Assembly: GCA_932294295.1 (NCBI GenBank)
Contig: OW028582.1
Location: forward strand, 1,681,015-1,745,014
Reading direction: 5' to 3'
Source of the DNA: Alitta virens
Lineage: Eukaryota; Annelida; Polychaeta; Phyllodocida; Nereididae
Length of the DNA stretch: 64,000 bases
Made by a program: the position numbers and the translations under genes. Below are positions 42,144 through 53,345 of the stretch, in pieces; position 1 is the first letter of the stretch, and each line of letters opens with the position of its first letter. The notes under the pieces are model-generated. The model worked only from the letters and a program-made list of their open reading frames with translations. It was not told the DNA's origin and ran no database searches.

Positions 42144-42627
42144 AGCAAGTAGATTTAAATAACATCAATTGTCAATGATTATTGATGTCACTGGATGAAG
42201 TTGGCAAACTAGACAGGGTTCCCAGTCAAGGAAAATCTTGGAAAAATTGGTTGTCACGGAAAAGTTGGAATTATAGAAATTTAAAAAGCTCACGGAAAAG
42301 TCATGGAATTTTACAAAGACAAAAAAAAAGGCATTGTCTGCAATAAAAAAGGGTGGTGAGGACGGCTGTAGCGAGTGTGTGGAGGCCGTTATAATTTGCA
42401 ATCGTTGACTTGGTTGTGCAGATTTTATCGAACGGAAGTCAGGAATTCTGTAAATGGTCACGGAAAAAGTCACGGAATTTAATTTCAAGATTTCTGTGGG
42501 AACCCTGACTAGAAAATTATTTTGTGATTGGGAATACGTAAGATTGGTCTATTATATATTTCTCTGGCATCAGTGTCATCGGAACAGCAACAGACTGAGG
42601 TTAGGGGGGTTCAGGTCTACCTGGTGA

Positions 42628-42806
42628 TGGATGGATTAGGGCTTTACGTCCTGTATTTCTGCACCTGATGAGCTAATTAGGACAGGCAGAGGCCATGGCA
42701 ATGAGATGAAGGATGAAACAGTCATCCAACTTAGGCTAAACCGGGAATTAAACCCCACACCCAGTGGTTGGAAGCCCAGCGTGCTACCACTGAGCTAAGC
42801 TCCCAT
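42628..42806 (-). mobile_element. tRNA-derived SINE-1 copy 4 (reverse)
   Basis: Reverse orientation: GGATTAGGGCTTTACGTCCT at left, ending in CCCAGTGGTTGGAAGCCCAG and GCTACCACTGAGCTAAGC (box A complement). Confidence 0.85.
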
Positions 42807-42937
42807 TAGCTGGCGGGTCTACGTAGTGTTCAGCTCATTTAGCTGCTAAATGTGATATATGTCATATAGGGCCGATACAGTGTTTGCTTGATATTGAAAT
42901 GGGTTGCGATCAAACACCAGTCTAGATTATACACTGT

Positions 42938-43230
42938 GGAGCTAGGCAGCCTAATGGATAAAAGTCTTCCGCCAATTCCATATTGGCCAGCTCTACTGAA
43001 GGTCCCGGGTTCAATCCCCGGCCCGGGCACTCTTCATGAGCTACACTCCAGTTAGATGTCGATACCATAAGCTAAATTGGAGATACATTATACTCTGTGT
43101 CTATTATGCTGAGACAAGTGAGAGACTCCACCCATGGGGTAAAAGTGTACCATGGTGTGGACTCCAATCAGCCTTGTCATCTCATCATTACTTCTGCCTC
43201 CGGCAGCCGGTCATATAAGCTGGCTAAGCT
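42938..43230 (+). mobile_element. tRNA-derived SINE-2, near full length
   Basis: Head AGGCAGCCTAATGGATAAAA, then GGTCCCGGGTTCAATCCCCG, resembles a tRNA-Arg gene (box A and box B clear). The middle arm is disrupted, and a SINE body follows (GCTGAGACAAGTGAGAGACT, CCACCCATGGGGTAAAAGTG, CATCTCATCATTACTTCTGC). Body fragments recur at 12000, 17000, 18660, 26735 and 39640. Confidence 0.7.
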
Positions 43231-43384
43231 TCAGACCACTAGCATTGCGACTTTGACGTTGAGAGATATTCAAGGTGCAAACGCTCTAAATAAATAGAAA
43301 TGCATTATTCTCATCGATATCTTTTCTTAGCTATTCACCAAGACATTATCCAGCAATTATATAAATCATATCATTGAAAAAAAA

Positions 43385-43710
43385 GGATTTAGTGCAGTAT
43401 AGCGGACCCAAATTTATGACCATATTGAGCGAGCCTCGCTACCAGGCCTATGACGTCATATGATTGACGTCATATGATTGACGTCAATGTGTGACGTCAC
43501 AAACAAACGTCGGTGGTAATAATTTTCAAGGCAAGAGGGCAGTTTATCTTTATTTATTTTTACTTTACACTCACAAACCCCCGGTAATCTACACAAACGT
43601 TATTCTTATTACGTGCCAGAATGAAATTTGGTAAAAAATAGTGATTATTTTATATTTCATGGATGCCAAATATGGGCATAAATTTGGGTCCGCTATACTG
43701 CACTAAACCC
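43385..43710. mobile_element. MITE 'GTGCAGTATAGCGGACC' copy 6
   Basis: Left GGATTTAGTGCAGTATAGCG, right CCGCTATACTGCACTAAACC. Contains a small tandem of CATATGATTGACGT. Lies in the 3 kb between the convergent fusion gene and JHY-like gene; the rest of that spacer is AT-rich with no exon. Confidence 0.85.
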
Positions 43711-44267
43711 AAAATATATATGAATTATAAAACATCAAGAAAGAACAATGTACAACAGTATTATATAACTGCAAATTTATACATAATAAACAACATAAAA
43801 TTATATACATATATATGTATTCGCTACATATATTGCTTATACAACTAATTATGATTTGCAATTAATCTAAGTATATATATCACAGATATGCTGTTGCTAA
43901 TTAATTAACAAAAACATATATATTAAACGTTTTAAAAAATGCTTTCACACCCAGCGGAATTTAACATAATTAGTGGATTAATAGTATAACATTATTAACA
44001 ATTAGTGCTCGAGTTCCGAAACCTTGTCACATAGTCAAACAACAATTAAAAAGCACCACATTAATTGATAAATAATCTGATATGCAATGAACAATACAAT
44101 ACATGGTATTACATAACAGAGTGGTTGTGTGTTTAGAAATGAAATGCAATAATTATGTTGAAACAATATTAATATTTGCTAATCGCAAAAACACCAGAAA
44201 CCAAACTTAGCAGATCTATGCTCTTTCTAAAATGTGTGCAGGTTGACAATGGTAATGAATGGTTTTA

Positions 44268-44537
44268 GGACTGTTTATTTAAAAGTGTGGGGTAAGGGTG
44301 GAAAGGTTTTGAAAAAGTGGGGGCTTAGGGGGTTCTTCAAAAGAGAAAAAGAGGGTGAGGGGGTGGTTGACCAGTATTTTCTTAATATCTTAATGTAGAA
44401 AATGTAGAAAAAAGAGGGGTGGGGGGGGGGGGGGAGTTTGTGTTAATAAAACAAAAAGTGGGGGGGGGGGTATCTGAAAATTGTCCTGTTTCCCCCTCCC
44501 CCCCCCCCCCCAACCACACTTATAAATGGAACAATCC
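44268..44537. mobile_element. Harbinger-type MITE, diverged copy
   Basis: Left GGACTGTTTATTTAAAAGTG, right ATAAATGGAACAATCC. Core ATTTTCTTAATATCTTAATG and long G- then C-runs. Confidence 0.75.
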
Positions 44538-44625
44538 TTAGCACTTTGTGCCTGATGATTTAATCAGCAGTACTACTCGATAATATGTACAGTAACTGTT
44601 CGTAAAAAAACTCCATTGAGAGGTT

Positions 44626-44631
44626 TTTAAT
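44626..44631 (-). terminator. Candidate poly(A) signal (ATTAAA) of the JHY-like gene
   Basis: The plus strand reads TTTAAT, i.e. ATTAAA on the minus strand, about 160 bp past the JHY stop. A canonical AATAAA also occurs at 44274-44279 inside a MITE. Either could serve. Confidence 0.3.
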
Positions 44632-44789
44632 ACTTCATGACAATTTTTAGAGGGCTTTTTTTTTGGTCGGGGCAACAAGTTCATTGAGTCTTTCCCTTTC
44701 AAAGCGTGCAACACAAGGGTGCCTTGTAATACAAGAGTATGTACCAGTTTGTCATTCCAAGTCCAATTACCATCAAGTTATACGTCATC

Positions 44790-47700
44790 CTAATGGGCTC
44801 CCGTCACATTTTGCCGAATCATTTCCGCTTTTCTCTTCTCTTCCTCGTGTCTTTTTTGCAACGCTTCCAAATCGACCGTTTCCACCACTAGCGGGGTCTT
44901 TTCTCGCCTGGACACCCCACTAGAAGGGTTCGTTTTGTATGAGTCTGAAGTGTTTGAGCGTTGTGTAGAGGACCCGCTAGGTGGCGCTCCGGATGGGGGT
45001 TTAGAGCGAGGCTTTGGCTTCGGTATGGACTTGGCGTATTCTTTTGCCTGCAATTAAACAAAATATCATTTGGCTTACTTATACTTTGGGCCATTCCGTA
45101 TACACAATTTAGGGCTGTTCCATTAAAAAAGGAGGAGGGGAAGGAAGGTTTTTGAAAAAGCGGAGGAAGAGGGGGGTTCTCCAAAAGAGAACAATAGGTG
45201 GTTGACCAGTATTTTCTTAATATCTTAATGTAGAAAAAAGAGGGGGTGGGAGGGTCTGTCAAAAAAACAAAAAGCGGGGGGAGTCTGAAAATTTTCCTAT
45301 CCCACCCCCTCTTTTTTTAAATGGAACAGCCCTTACTTAATCTTGTTTGACTATTCGCTTGACCGTTCTCACTAAACACTGTTACACAGCTAATCTGGAT
45401 TAACATTTGAAGATTAATCTGCTCCTTGATTTATATCCATTTGCACAGGTTCAATGGTTTAATCCTGTAAATCACTATATGTATCCAGCAAGCAGGGCTC
45501 TTATAATCCATATATCAAATTAATGCAGTACATAACACTATTAGGATGACTTAAGACTCCATATTAATAAATATTATGCGTTTATAGTCTATCTATTGTT
45601 TAATAATGGGCACATTCTGCAGACTGGTTCGCTGCTATGTACATAGACAAGAGTCTTGTCCTGATTTGAGCGACATGATTGGTCAATGAGTGTCATTAGA
45701 TCGCGGGAGCTGATTGGCTGTGGTATGAAGTAGGTCACAACAACAACAATACAAACGTCACAATACAATAATTTTTGGTGCGCATGTTCACTGACCTAGA
45801 TAATTTACTTCCGTTTGTCATATTCCTGGTAAGCGAATTTACACTTCACCGGGCTCCACATTGCCCCTGGCGGTAGACCCGAGAACCAGGCTACACATTC
45901 TGCAGACCTTTATAGGTCAAAGGGGAGGGACAGTGGAAGCATTAGTGAGGATTCAAACCCAATATTTCATGGTTAGTCACCTAACACATCGTCCATCAAA
46001 TACAGGCCTGAGCTGAACAGGCCAACGATCGTTTCGTTCTCCTGGAGGTAACCTTAAACTGAAATGCTGCGAACGCAATTTCGTTCGCCTTGCCCTATAT
46101 TTGACCTAAAATGAGTTTCAGGGTAACCGACCATGGGTTACCAAGTTACATTTTGGAGAACGATGTATGGGTTACCATCTTTTTGCTTACGCTCAGGCCT
46201 GAAATAGCTCGCTAGGTCAGCCCAATGTTGGCCCATCATAACACTGTCGACGCTGGGCCGACACTGAACAGATTTGAGGTATCATCTTGTAGACCATGAC
46301 ATACGAGAGAGCTGCGAAATGTTTTGCATTTTAAAAACGACTAATTATGCACCCACCATTATGTGTCTTCGAAAAGCGTCATCAAAATCATCTTCCTCCG
46401 GACGTTTAATGATTTCCGGCCGAGCTTTCGCCACCTCCATTTCATTTCGGTTTTTCTCAGCGATCATTCTGGCATACTCTTGCTGTCTCTGCGCTTTCTC
46501 TTTCTAAATTATAGGAAAAGATAGAAAACATTAGAGCTGATGGCATATACAGAGTATGTGTTTTATTCTCGGAAAATGAGGGTATCCATAATAACTTAGA
46601 TCAGACCACAGGTACCGTCCAGCTGGCGTTGTCAAGACATAATAATGTTTCTTCTATGTCTTGACATGCCAGCCTCTGCTGTGATCAGACCGAGAATCCT
46701 CTCTACCGACAACTCCATGACCGAGTGATGTGAAAACTCAGTTAAATACAATTTATTTCTGATATTTACCATTTAATGATTTGTATTGATAATCAAGGAA
46801 TATACACTCCAATTAATAATTTAATTTGATAAAGCGTTTGGATTTTTCTGGCATTTAAATGATTAAAATAATATTTTGAACAACCAGAACTCTAGTATAT
46901 GATCACGTGGAATAATATGCCCGCAAAAATGACTTGATAACAATTACCCGATTTCTATATTCATCTCCATTAACCTCTGGTCCGAGCCCTCCTCTGTGAA
47001 CTTCCTGATTCAGTTTACGATAATCGTTGAGCGTGTATTTTTTGTAATCCGCTTTCTTGTTCTTTTTGGATCTAAACGCTTCCATGTAGCTGCCTTCTTC
47101 CCGCCCCGGTGAAACGTTGTTTCGAGGCGATGCCCTTATCCTTGGTGGAGTGTCGTTCTGATTGGTTAGAAATGATGTGTAAGATGCAAGTCATTATATT
47201 AAAATCACCACGGCTTATAACAAACTTTTCGACTTATTTAACATTCCAAATGGTTAATTTTAAGGGCTTTTCCAGGCGGTGGGCAGGAAGGTTTTGAAAA
47301 AGAGAAAAGAGGGGAGCAGGATGGTTGACCAGTATTTTCTTATTATCTTATTGTAGAAATTACAGGGTGGTCTGTCATAAACAAAAAGCGGTGTTGGGGG
47401 GGGGGGGGGGTCTGAAATTTTCAATTCTCCCCCCCCCCCCCCCATTTTTTTCAATGGAACAGCCCTAACTGAGTTCTACTTTTTACAGTTGAATCATCAC
47501 TCTTCCGAGTCTTATTTGTGAAACATAACTGAATGTGGATTACTTTTAAGAAATGATTTTGAGTGTAATATAGGAAACTTTTTGTACAAGTTCATAATGC
47601 AGGGTTCTATCCAGGGATAAAATTTGTAATGTTCAGCTATGGGCTGTTCCATTTCAAAAAAGAGGGGGGGGGGTGGACCTGAAGATTTTTCTGATATCGG

Positions 47701-49554
47701 GAGGGGGGGAGAGGGGTCTGAGGAAAACTGATATCGGGAGGTGGGGGGGGGGGGTCTAAATATTTTTAGGTCTGTCCCCCTTTTCTTTTTAAATGGAACA
47801 GGCCTAGTATGGAATGTTATTATTGCCAATGAGAGTTTTATCACAAACAAATATCTCAAGCAATTAAAACAAACACACCCTCACCTGGTCGTCCATATTA
47901 ATAGGCGGCAAAATTTTGTAGGGGCTCCCGACGGGTGTTTGCGAACGTTCAGTGGTTGTGATAGATCCCCTGTAGGAGCCTCTTATAGAAGGTTGATGGG
48001 ACCAGTCTTCCTGTAATTAAAAAAAATAATTAAAGCAGCATAGCAAACATTCCAAATGGATGCTAAGCAATATTATTAATAGTGGAAGGTTCTCTGTATA
48101 TCCACCAGTTGGCTACGACCGAATACTGCCATTCTATTGGCTGAACAAGTTCCCGCCCTTGACTCTGATTGGCTGAAGTAAAGTGCATCCTAGCAGAAGT
48201 TTTTTCAGTGCATTTTTTTAATGTATATTTGACATCTTATCATTTAGTTGATTTTTGTTATTTCCCTGAGAAAATTATATTTATGTAATCAGTAAGTTAT
48301 GATCTTCTATGTCTGAAAAGCAAAATGAGTAATTAGAGGAGAGGAAAGACTTGTGTCTTGCTGAATTGAGCGCTGCTCAGTGAAAAGACTATTTTGTAAA
48401 TAGTTGGATAATTTACCTGTTGGTTTGGATGATACGGTGGTTGGTAGTTGTACTGCTGTGTTGTCTGTTCGTAGTCATGGTAACCATCTCCATGGTAATA
48501 CTGGTTACCATGGTGAGGGTAATTGTAGCCATGAGCATCGCTGTATCCGGGCGGTCTGTGTTGGCCGTAGCCGTGATTATTGTATGGATGTGGTGGCCCG
48601 TCTAAATTCCCTACTGAGCCGTAATGATTGTACCTGGGATCATAATAATTGTCATAGGCATAAACAGGATGAGCTTCTTGTCTCTCTGGCACAGCCTTGA
48701 CGTTGACCTCTACATCCAAACGCTGCCCTCCATCTGTGTACACCGCATGAGGCGAGTTCTGATTGGGGTACACTGTCGGAGCGAGGTCTTGGAAAGCTTC
48801 AATTGGAACCGGGCGATGTGCTATTGGTCCAACGCGGTGGGGTGCAGCACGCGCTTTTTGCAACTTCATCTCGTCGACTCTGCTTTCGCTTGGATACTTG
48901 CGCAAAGGACCGTGACCTGGCCCTCCCCTATAAGAGCGACCGTCAGTGCGGCCCATATTCTGTCCTTGGGATTGTCCATGCCAGGTATGTTCAGCCGACG
49001 AGGGTTTTATCGGGCTCTCTGGCTGTTTTTTCTTAGCATGAAGGGCTGAGTACGATTTGCTATCTTTTTTTCTACTTATTTCTTTGTTTCTTTCGATGTA
49101 ATCGATATCAGGCTTGGGTCTCTCGGACATTTCTTGCTTTTCATGATTCAATCGTAGGTCATTTTTCGACCCTAGTTTTTGGTCGTGTTTGCGTCTGATG
49201 TTGTCGTAACGTTCCGCTTCATCGCCTTGCGACGGTTCCGCATGAGTTGTTGGGGGAGGATAACCTTCATGACGCTGGTCATACATTTGACCAATGTTCT
49301 CTTGGGTATGATATTCATTATTATTCTCGTCATCTTGTACTTGCGCATTAACGTCAGATATATAATACCCCGCGTGACCTTCATGAGGCTCGGAGGGTAA
49401 CTCATCATTCCACTGCCGCGTACCAGCAGTTACCCCATCTTCGGGGTGGAACATTCTACTGAGTGGGTCGTTGCCATGGACACCAGGTTGAGGCTGATAC
49501 TCTCCCACCTGATGGGGAGGCAGGGTGGCCCATTCTAAGCTGTCACGTGTGAAT

Positions 49555-49585
<31 letters not shown>

Positions 49586-52102
49586 AATGATGCTCGTGCT
49601 GGTCCTCTAGTGAATCAACATGCTCCAAAGGCGCTCTTTGCGGAGTCATTTTAGTCTCTTCTGCTTTAGCCAAGGACTTTTTTGGTGCTTCATCTTCTAA
49701 GGAATCCCGTAGACTGATATCAAATGGTAACGAGGTCTTCTTCCTGGCCTGATGGAACAGAATGAAACTTAAGTTATGGAGCATTCAATACCAGTTCATT
49801 CTTCACCACTTATTAGAATATGCAAAAATAAAGCTAAGCAAATAAATTTTTTATATAATTAAACATGAATTTTGCCATATATTGCTGTAAGCAGGCAACA
49901 AAAGCCACAATTTTTTAGAAATAATTTTTCCTCACTTTTGGGTTCATGAAACCTGTTCAAAAAACTTTTTTGAGTATTTGCTACACAGTGGAACAAAACA
50001 ATTAACATATATACATGTAAATATAATTAATCGTCACATTACATACCTTTTCCTCTTCATCACTGTCACCTAATTCCAACTTCGGGATGAAAACGTTTCG
50101 TTTCTCCTCAAATTCATGCAATTTCTGTCTCAATCGAGCTTGGTATCTTTCCTCTCTTCTCAAATCTTCGAGGTCCCGCTCTTCCTCCGTCATGTATCGA
50201 TTACGGTCTTTCACGACAAATTGTGTCTTGTGGGATTTCGCGGACAGTCGTTGGCTTGGTGGAGTACCTTGTCTACAATTTGAAATAAAATTACTTCAAT
50301 TAACTTTAACGAAGGCACAAATGCACAATAGGGACTCCGCATATCAATAACAACTTACAAAGGACCTTTTTTTATGAGCTAAAACTCGGATGAATTTCCC
50401 GTACATTAGATGTTTCATTCAAAGCACATTGAAATCAACATTTTGATTTATGTTGAGACAAGGACTGTGCACACCCCAATCATTAAGCCAAATAGCATTA
50501 GTCCGAGGGGTAATTCAATTTTAGTACAATAATCAATGAGTACTGATTAAGCTTGTATTTGGTATTTTGGTCAAGTGAAAAATAGAAAAATTTCAATCTT
50601 TAGACACTGTTGTCCAGTAAATTAAAATTTGCATTGAATAAATCAGTGGCCATATTTATTATCTAAACAGAAAAAACTAGTCCCTTCTCCCCAGATCCTT
50701 CTGAGTTCTAGAGAGAAAGGTTAACAAATTTGCCCAAAAGCTGGCTGTGAACTTAATAGAACAAACTTGAGTTTAGTTTCTCAAGAAACCGAGAAGGAAC
50801 TAGGTAAGGGAACTGAGTTTTAACTTCCCCATCTCGGAGAACTGTTAGGAAACTAGGGATAAGGAACTGGGGAGGAGGAACTGGGGAGAAGGAACTGGGG
50901 AGGAGGAACTGGGGAGAAGAAACTGGAGAGAAGAAACTGGAGGAACTGGAGGAACTGGCTTCACCGTTCCGCCATCATTTACCCATTTCTGCGCGGAGTT
51001 TGTCCAGCCTGGGACTTTCCTCGAGAGTGGCTGTCTTTACGGGATGAATCGAGCAGCATGCTGTATTGCTTTTCATCAAAGTCCTCAATTTTGTCGCTGA
51101 TGAATCTGTATTTGTCTTCGTCTTCTTCAGTGAAATGGCCTCCTGTAACAAGTTATGGAAATAAATGAAGAAAATGAGAAGTATAAAATGGTGGATTGGG
51201 CCACTCGACCAGGAAGCTGGGAATCTTCCTGGTGGGCCACTGGAGGCAAAAAGACTACAAACACAGATTATGGATCATCTCTGACAACATTTTTCCTACG
51301 CAAGTACCCCCAGCCCCTGGCCACACACTTATCCAGCTCGGGGATCCAGAGAGGCCCCATTCGGCGCCGCTTTTACATTGCCATAACAGGCATCAGTCAG
51401 AGAGAACCTGTAACCTGTAGGCAATTTAATGACTGCGCCCCCCCCCCCCCCCCGTCTGAAATTTTCTGGATCCGCTGCTGCTTATAACTTACAATCACAT
51501 ATGGTATTCTTTTAATTAAGGGCTGTTCCATTTTCCATTCAAAAGTGCGGGGCTGGGGCGGACAGGAAAATGTTCACAGCCCCCGCTTTTTGTTTTTTGA
51601 AGATCCCACCCTCTTTCTGGCTTTTTCAAAAATCATCTAGTCTGCCCTCACCCCATAGTTTAAATGGAACAGCCCTAAAATAAATAGTACTATGTCCCTG
51701 GCATCTACAGGATTTTAATTACTAAAAAATGTCTGGCTAAATATTTTATAATTCACCTTATTTGCTGCACCATTAACAAATATAAATTTACTGGAAGAGG
51801 GAAAGAAAAAGAATAACAAATTTTTTTTTAAATTACACTATTTTTAAGACATCAAAAGTACACATTTTTCATACTGAAGCATGTTAGAAGATTCTCGCGC
51901 TTCACGACATTCAAATAATGGTTTTATTACCTTCATCGCCTTCAGCATAGAGCTTGTGCATTGGGGCGTCACCCGATTCCCCCATTGAAATGTCAGGGCT
52001 AGGAGAGGCGAAGAGTTCTTGGAATAAGTCAGGATTATGTGTCGCTATCAGTCCTTGATGTGTCGCTATCAGTCCTTGACTCAAAGAACTTCTGGCGGTC
52101 AT
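44790..52102 (-). CDS. JHY: JHY-like protein (juvenile hydrocephalus protein homologue), complete, eight coding exons
   Basis: In transcript order the exons are 52102-51931, 51142-50983, 50272-50047, 49748-48417, 48010-47885, 47157-46948, 46503-46357 and 45047-44790. All phases match; about 876 aa against ~790 in human. The hallmarks I recall for the JHY family are near the C-terminus: KKYTLNDYRKLNQEVHRGGLGP, then AKEYAKSIPKPKP, then DLEALQKRHEEEK. The central exon (444 codons) is low-complexity, rich in His, Tyr, Gln and Pro, with ten consecutive Gln. Vertebrate JHY is needed for motile ependymal cilia and normal brain ventricles; its biochemical role is unclear. No membrane segment or enzyme motif is seen. 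The start ATG is 12 bp inside an exon whose acceptor (TTATTCTTCAG) is clear. The symbol rests on motif memory, not a search. Confidence 0.78.
45112..45332. mobile_element. Harbinger-type MITE in the last JHY intron
   Basis: TTA flanks; left GGGCTGTTCCATTAAAAAAG, right TTTAAATGGAACAGCCC, with the standard core. Confidence 0.9.
45333..46356. other. JHY intron remainder
   Basis: Unique sequence with a CpG-richer part near 45840-46140; no exon in phase with the neighbours was found. Confidence 0.4.
47264..47804. mobile_element. Two Harbinger-type MITEs (47264-47465 and 47641-47804)
   Basis: First: GGGCTTTTCC at left, TTTCAATGGAACAGCCC at right, with core. Second: GGGCTGTTCCATTTCAAAAA at left, TTAAATGGAACAGGCC at right, lacking the usual core. 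Both lie in one JHY intron. Confidence 0.8.
49554..49583 (-). repeat. CAG trinucleotide run (polyglutamine) in the JHY-like gene
   Basis: Nine CAG codons plus one CAA encode ten Gln after HEHHY. A nearly pure CAG tract is prone to length change. Confidence 0.9.
50857..50957. repeat. GA-rich minisatellite (GGAACTGGGGAG units)
   Basis: About seven ~13-14-bp units, GGAACTGGGGAGAA/GGAACTGGGGAGGA, ending 26 bp from JHY exon 2 (50983). Intronic. Confidence 0.8.
51520..51675. mobile_element. Short Harbinger-type MITE in JHY intron 1
   Basis: TAA flanks; left GGGCTGTTCCATTTTCCATT, right GTTTAAATGGAACAGCCC. Lacks the central core, so it is an internally deleted copy. Confidence 0.85.
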
Positions 52103-52243
52103 AACACCACATCACTGAAGAATAACACTGGATTGTTTCAAATAATTATATAATCGCACTGGTTGCACCCGTAGCAGCCAACACGTGTATGGTTGGGGGG
52201 GGGGGGGGGAGGTTAAAAGTTGTAATATATTACATTGATTCTC

Positions 52244-52743
52244 ATTGTGTAATGAGGTTTGAACACATAACTTTAAACTGACCTGATATGCAGCATTATT
52301 TTCATCACTGATGTAATCAGTAACCTTTGACCAGAAGGTTTATCCATATTCCAGATGAGGGGCACTTTTCTGAGCCACACAAAGAAGGATTCCAATGCAT
52401 TTTCATAGAAAAATATTAGCCTCTTCCACCGGTGTTTCTTGCATGAATTAGTCTGCAATTGTGACGTCACAATGGTCAATTGTTATGTCACAATCAAGCA
52501 GCAATTGTGACGTCACCAAATCAGCCTCAGAAAGGGAACTGACTTTGGCTGCCTAGATCAGTGTTATCATTAGAAATATATGAGTTTGGCAAAGAAAAGG
52601 ACTGCACAAAAAATATGCATTGGTATTTAGTGTGGTCTTTGTATGTTATGAGGCATGTCCAATATCAACATGTGAATATTCAGTTCAGTTATTAAGCATG
52701 TGTGCATACCTCTCTACACATCCCCAAAAAATACACTGTAGTC
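52244..52743 (-). repeat. Dispersed repeat copy B (inverted partner of 26085-26563)
   Basis: Minus-strand reading gives YENALESFFVWLRKVPLI, then WNMDKPSGQRLLITSVMKI, nearly the same peptide as copy A. The few base changes are mostly amino-acid changing. It lies in the intron between the JHY non-coding exon and the first coding exon, in the JHY sense. Confidence 0.75.
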
Positions 52744-53221
52744 TTAGATATATAATCTACTTATTTACTTACTAGATAGATAGCTATAGATAGATAGATA
52801 TAGTATTTACAGTACTGTGGAATTACACCACAAATCAGCAGTAATAATATATGCATGATATCAACATTATGATAGACCCCCAATATAGCCCCCCCCCCCC
52901 CCCTCCCCTACTAATACTAATAGGCCTAAAAAAAACTCACCTCAATTAGTCAATAATAGCTCAAATTACAGGCACATACAAATTAAAATGTTCAATAACC
53001 ATATATATCAGACCATCTATATGTGCGTGGCGTATGTTACAATATATAATGCATTTTCCTATTCATCGACACGACGACAGACAACAAATATAATTTTGTG
53101 TTTACAAATTTAAAATTGTCATTGACATTTTGATATATATATATCTGTTGTGTTGATCCAGTTTATTTACACAAGCATTTTTCACTTTCACAGTTTCAGC
53201 AAACGTGGCTTATGAGCTCAC

Positions 53222-53345
53222 CTGTTGATGTATAGACTTTTAAAACTTAGTTAATCCACCAAAAGTTAAAATCCAGCAGCAAAAGATGTTCAGGGACGCC
53301 ATTCCCGTCGTCATGACGACCAGAGTTTTTCCCACGAGAGGGAGT
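53222..53345 (-). other. JHY: Probable 5' UTR exon of the JHY-like gene, with an upstream ORF
   Basis: On the minus strand this 124-bp block has a good acceptor (TTTTCTCATTCATCACAG) and a good donor (CAACAG|GTGAGC). All three frames contain stops, so it is not an internal coding exon. Spliced to the acceptor at 52115 it would place leader sequence before the JHY ATG. It contains an ATG (MTTGMASLNIF...) running to TAA inside the exon, which would be a short upstream ORF with a hydrophobic product. Transcript support is absent. Confidence 0.5.

Noticed and set aside
42938..43030. A tRNA-Arg-like gene
   Set aside because: Good box A/B, but the centre cannot fold into an anticodon arm and SINE-2 body follows directly.
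48476..48530. X-box-like GGTTACCATGG repeats
   Set aside because: They fall in coding sequence for a Tyr/His/Gly-rich repeat of the JHY-like protein; codon use explains the pattern.
48404..49049. Several plus-strand ORFs opposite the large JHY exon
   Set aside because: They are antisense shadows of a long, His/Tyr/Gln-rich coding exon that reads through on the minus strand with correct splice sites.
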